Source of the DNA: Aquificaceae bacterium
GTDB lineage: Bacteria > Aquificota > Aquificia > Aquificales > Aquificaceae
Assembly: GCA_025057245.1 (NCBI GenBank)
Contig: JANWYC010000074.1
Location: 1 to 5,779 of the forward strand
Direction of reading: 5' to 3'
Length of the DNA: 5,779 nt
Shown here piece by piece: positions 5,463 through 5,779 of the stretch; the first letter of the stretch is position 1, and every line of letters starts with the position of its first letter. A model generated the notes under the pieces. It saw nothing but the letters and a program-made list of their open reading frames with translations, made no database searches and had not been told where the DNA came from. The translations under genes and the position numbers were made by a program.

Positions 5463-5720
5463 TTATTCCTCCTCTACTCCGTATTTTTTGTCCACATTAT
5501 CCATACCTTTTGAGTAAAAGATTATTAGTAGCAAGAAAACTATAAGAGCTCCTTGTGCACCCATGTAATAACCTAAGGGGAAGCCCAAAATTACCAGTTT
5601 GTTGAGCGCACCAGATATGAGCGCGGCTCCGTAAGAAACAAGAGCCCATATCAAAAGAACTAAAAGCATGAGGTTGCGGTTCTCCAGCCAATAGCTTTCC
5701 AGCTTTTGTTTTGACAGCAT
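5463..5720 (-). CDS. DUF4212 small membrane subunit of a sodium:solute symporter
   Basis: The 85-residue protein has two membrane segments (about 17-37 and 53-70), a short polar N-terminus with YWLENRNLMLL (10-20), the family-typical GFPLGYYMGAQGA (46-58) between and into the second helix, and a charged tail ending KKYGVEEE. This matches the DUF4212 (putative symporter small subunit) family, which is habitually encoded just before VC_2705-type symporters, as here. It probably acts in the inner membrane as an accessory subunit needed for activity or stability of the large subunit; the mechanism is not established. The start is ATG with a perfect AAGGAGGT (5733-5726) five bases upstream. It is the first gene of the operon, with a TTGACA-N16-TAAAAT promoter directly before it. 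The final Glu codons double as the ribosome site of the next gene. Confidence 0.93.
   Translation of the reverse strand: MLSKQKLESYWLENRNLMLLVLLIWALVSYGAALISGALNKLVILGFPLGYYMGAQGALIVFLLLIIFYSKGMDNVDKKYGVEEE
5468..5473 (-). promoter_or_regulatory. Symporter ribosome binding site inside the DUF4212 gene
   Basis: AGGAGG lies six bases before the symporter ATG and is formed by the GAG-GAG-GAA codons for the terminal Glu residues of the small subunit, with TAA-A-ATG following. Ribosomes finishing the small subunit end at the next start, so linked synthesis of the two subunits is likely. Confidence 0.8.
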
Positions 5721-5750
5721 ACCTAACCTCCTTTTAAAAGTTTGTGATTT

Positions 5751-5778
5751 ATTTTACAGATTTTTTGATTTGTGTCAA
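5751..5778 (-). promoter_or_regulatory. Sigma-70-type promoter of the DUF4212-symporter-yggT operon
   Basis: Minus strand: TTGACA (5778-5773), 16 bases, TAAAAT (5756-5751). Start near 5744 and a leader of about 24 bases are predicted. The -35 overlaps TTGAC-ACAA-ATCAA (5778-5765), which matches nine of ten fixed positions of the FNR consensus TTGAT-N4-ATCAA. Centred near -27, a factor bound here would be expected to repress rather than activate; that is inference. Confidence 0.65.
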
Positions 5779-5779
5779 G

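Noticed and set aside
5497..5691. Second minus-strand frame inside the DUF4212 gene
   Set aside because: Out-of-frame reading of a well-matched DUF4212 gene that has its own strong ribosome site.

Overview
The window looks like chromosomal DNA of a thermophilic, chemolithotrophic bacterium, most likely of the Aquificaceae (Hydrogenobacter/Thermocrinis type). This is an inference from the Aquifex-like long SerA, Arg and Ile codons that are mostly AGA/AGG and ATA in the larger genes, strong AGGAGG ribosome sites and tight gene packing. No search was run, so the genus is not certain. All recognisable genes but one lie on the minus strand.

Layout, left to right. (1) Positions 1-739, minus: the N-terminal 246 residues of a secreted lipoprotein with a parallel beta-helix. 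It ends in three near-identical 81-bp tandem repeats (27 residues, POMP/choice-of-anchor-Q type) and runs off the left edge. It has its own TTGACA-N16-TAAAAT promoter. (2) Positions 833-2425, minus: serA, a 530-residue D-3-phosphoglycerate dehydrogenase of the long form (catalytic, NAD, ASB and ACT regions). (3) Positions 2426-2667: a divergent intergenic region with the serA -10 cluster and an AT-rich patch before the next gene. (4) Positions 2668-3156, plus: an unrecognised 162-residue, lysine-rich, AT-rich gene, the only plus-strand gene. (5) Positions 5720 down to 3234, minus: a compact three-gene operon of a DUF4212 small membrane subunit, a VC_2705-type sodium:solute symporter (acetate/carboxylate-type) and a small YggT-family membrane protein. 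The first two genes are 1 bp apart and the last two overlap by 4 bp (GTGA).

How the genes work together: the DUF4212 protein and the large symporter are a known two-component pair and probably take up a small carboxylate with Na+. SerA starts serine synthesis and is transcribed separately. The link of YggT to the transporter is only positional.

The signals most worth following are the repeat array, with one position that differs in every copy inside otherwise frozen DNA; a TTGA-N6-TCA(A/T) dyad lying on the -35 box of both TTGACA-N16-TAAAAT promoters; a canonical EF-hand loop in the symporter; and the orphan plus-strand gene. No RNA gene, CRISPR array, insertion sequence or convincing intrinsic terminator was seen.
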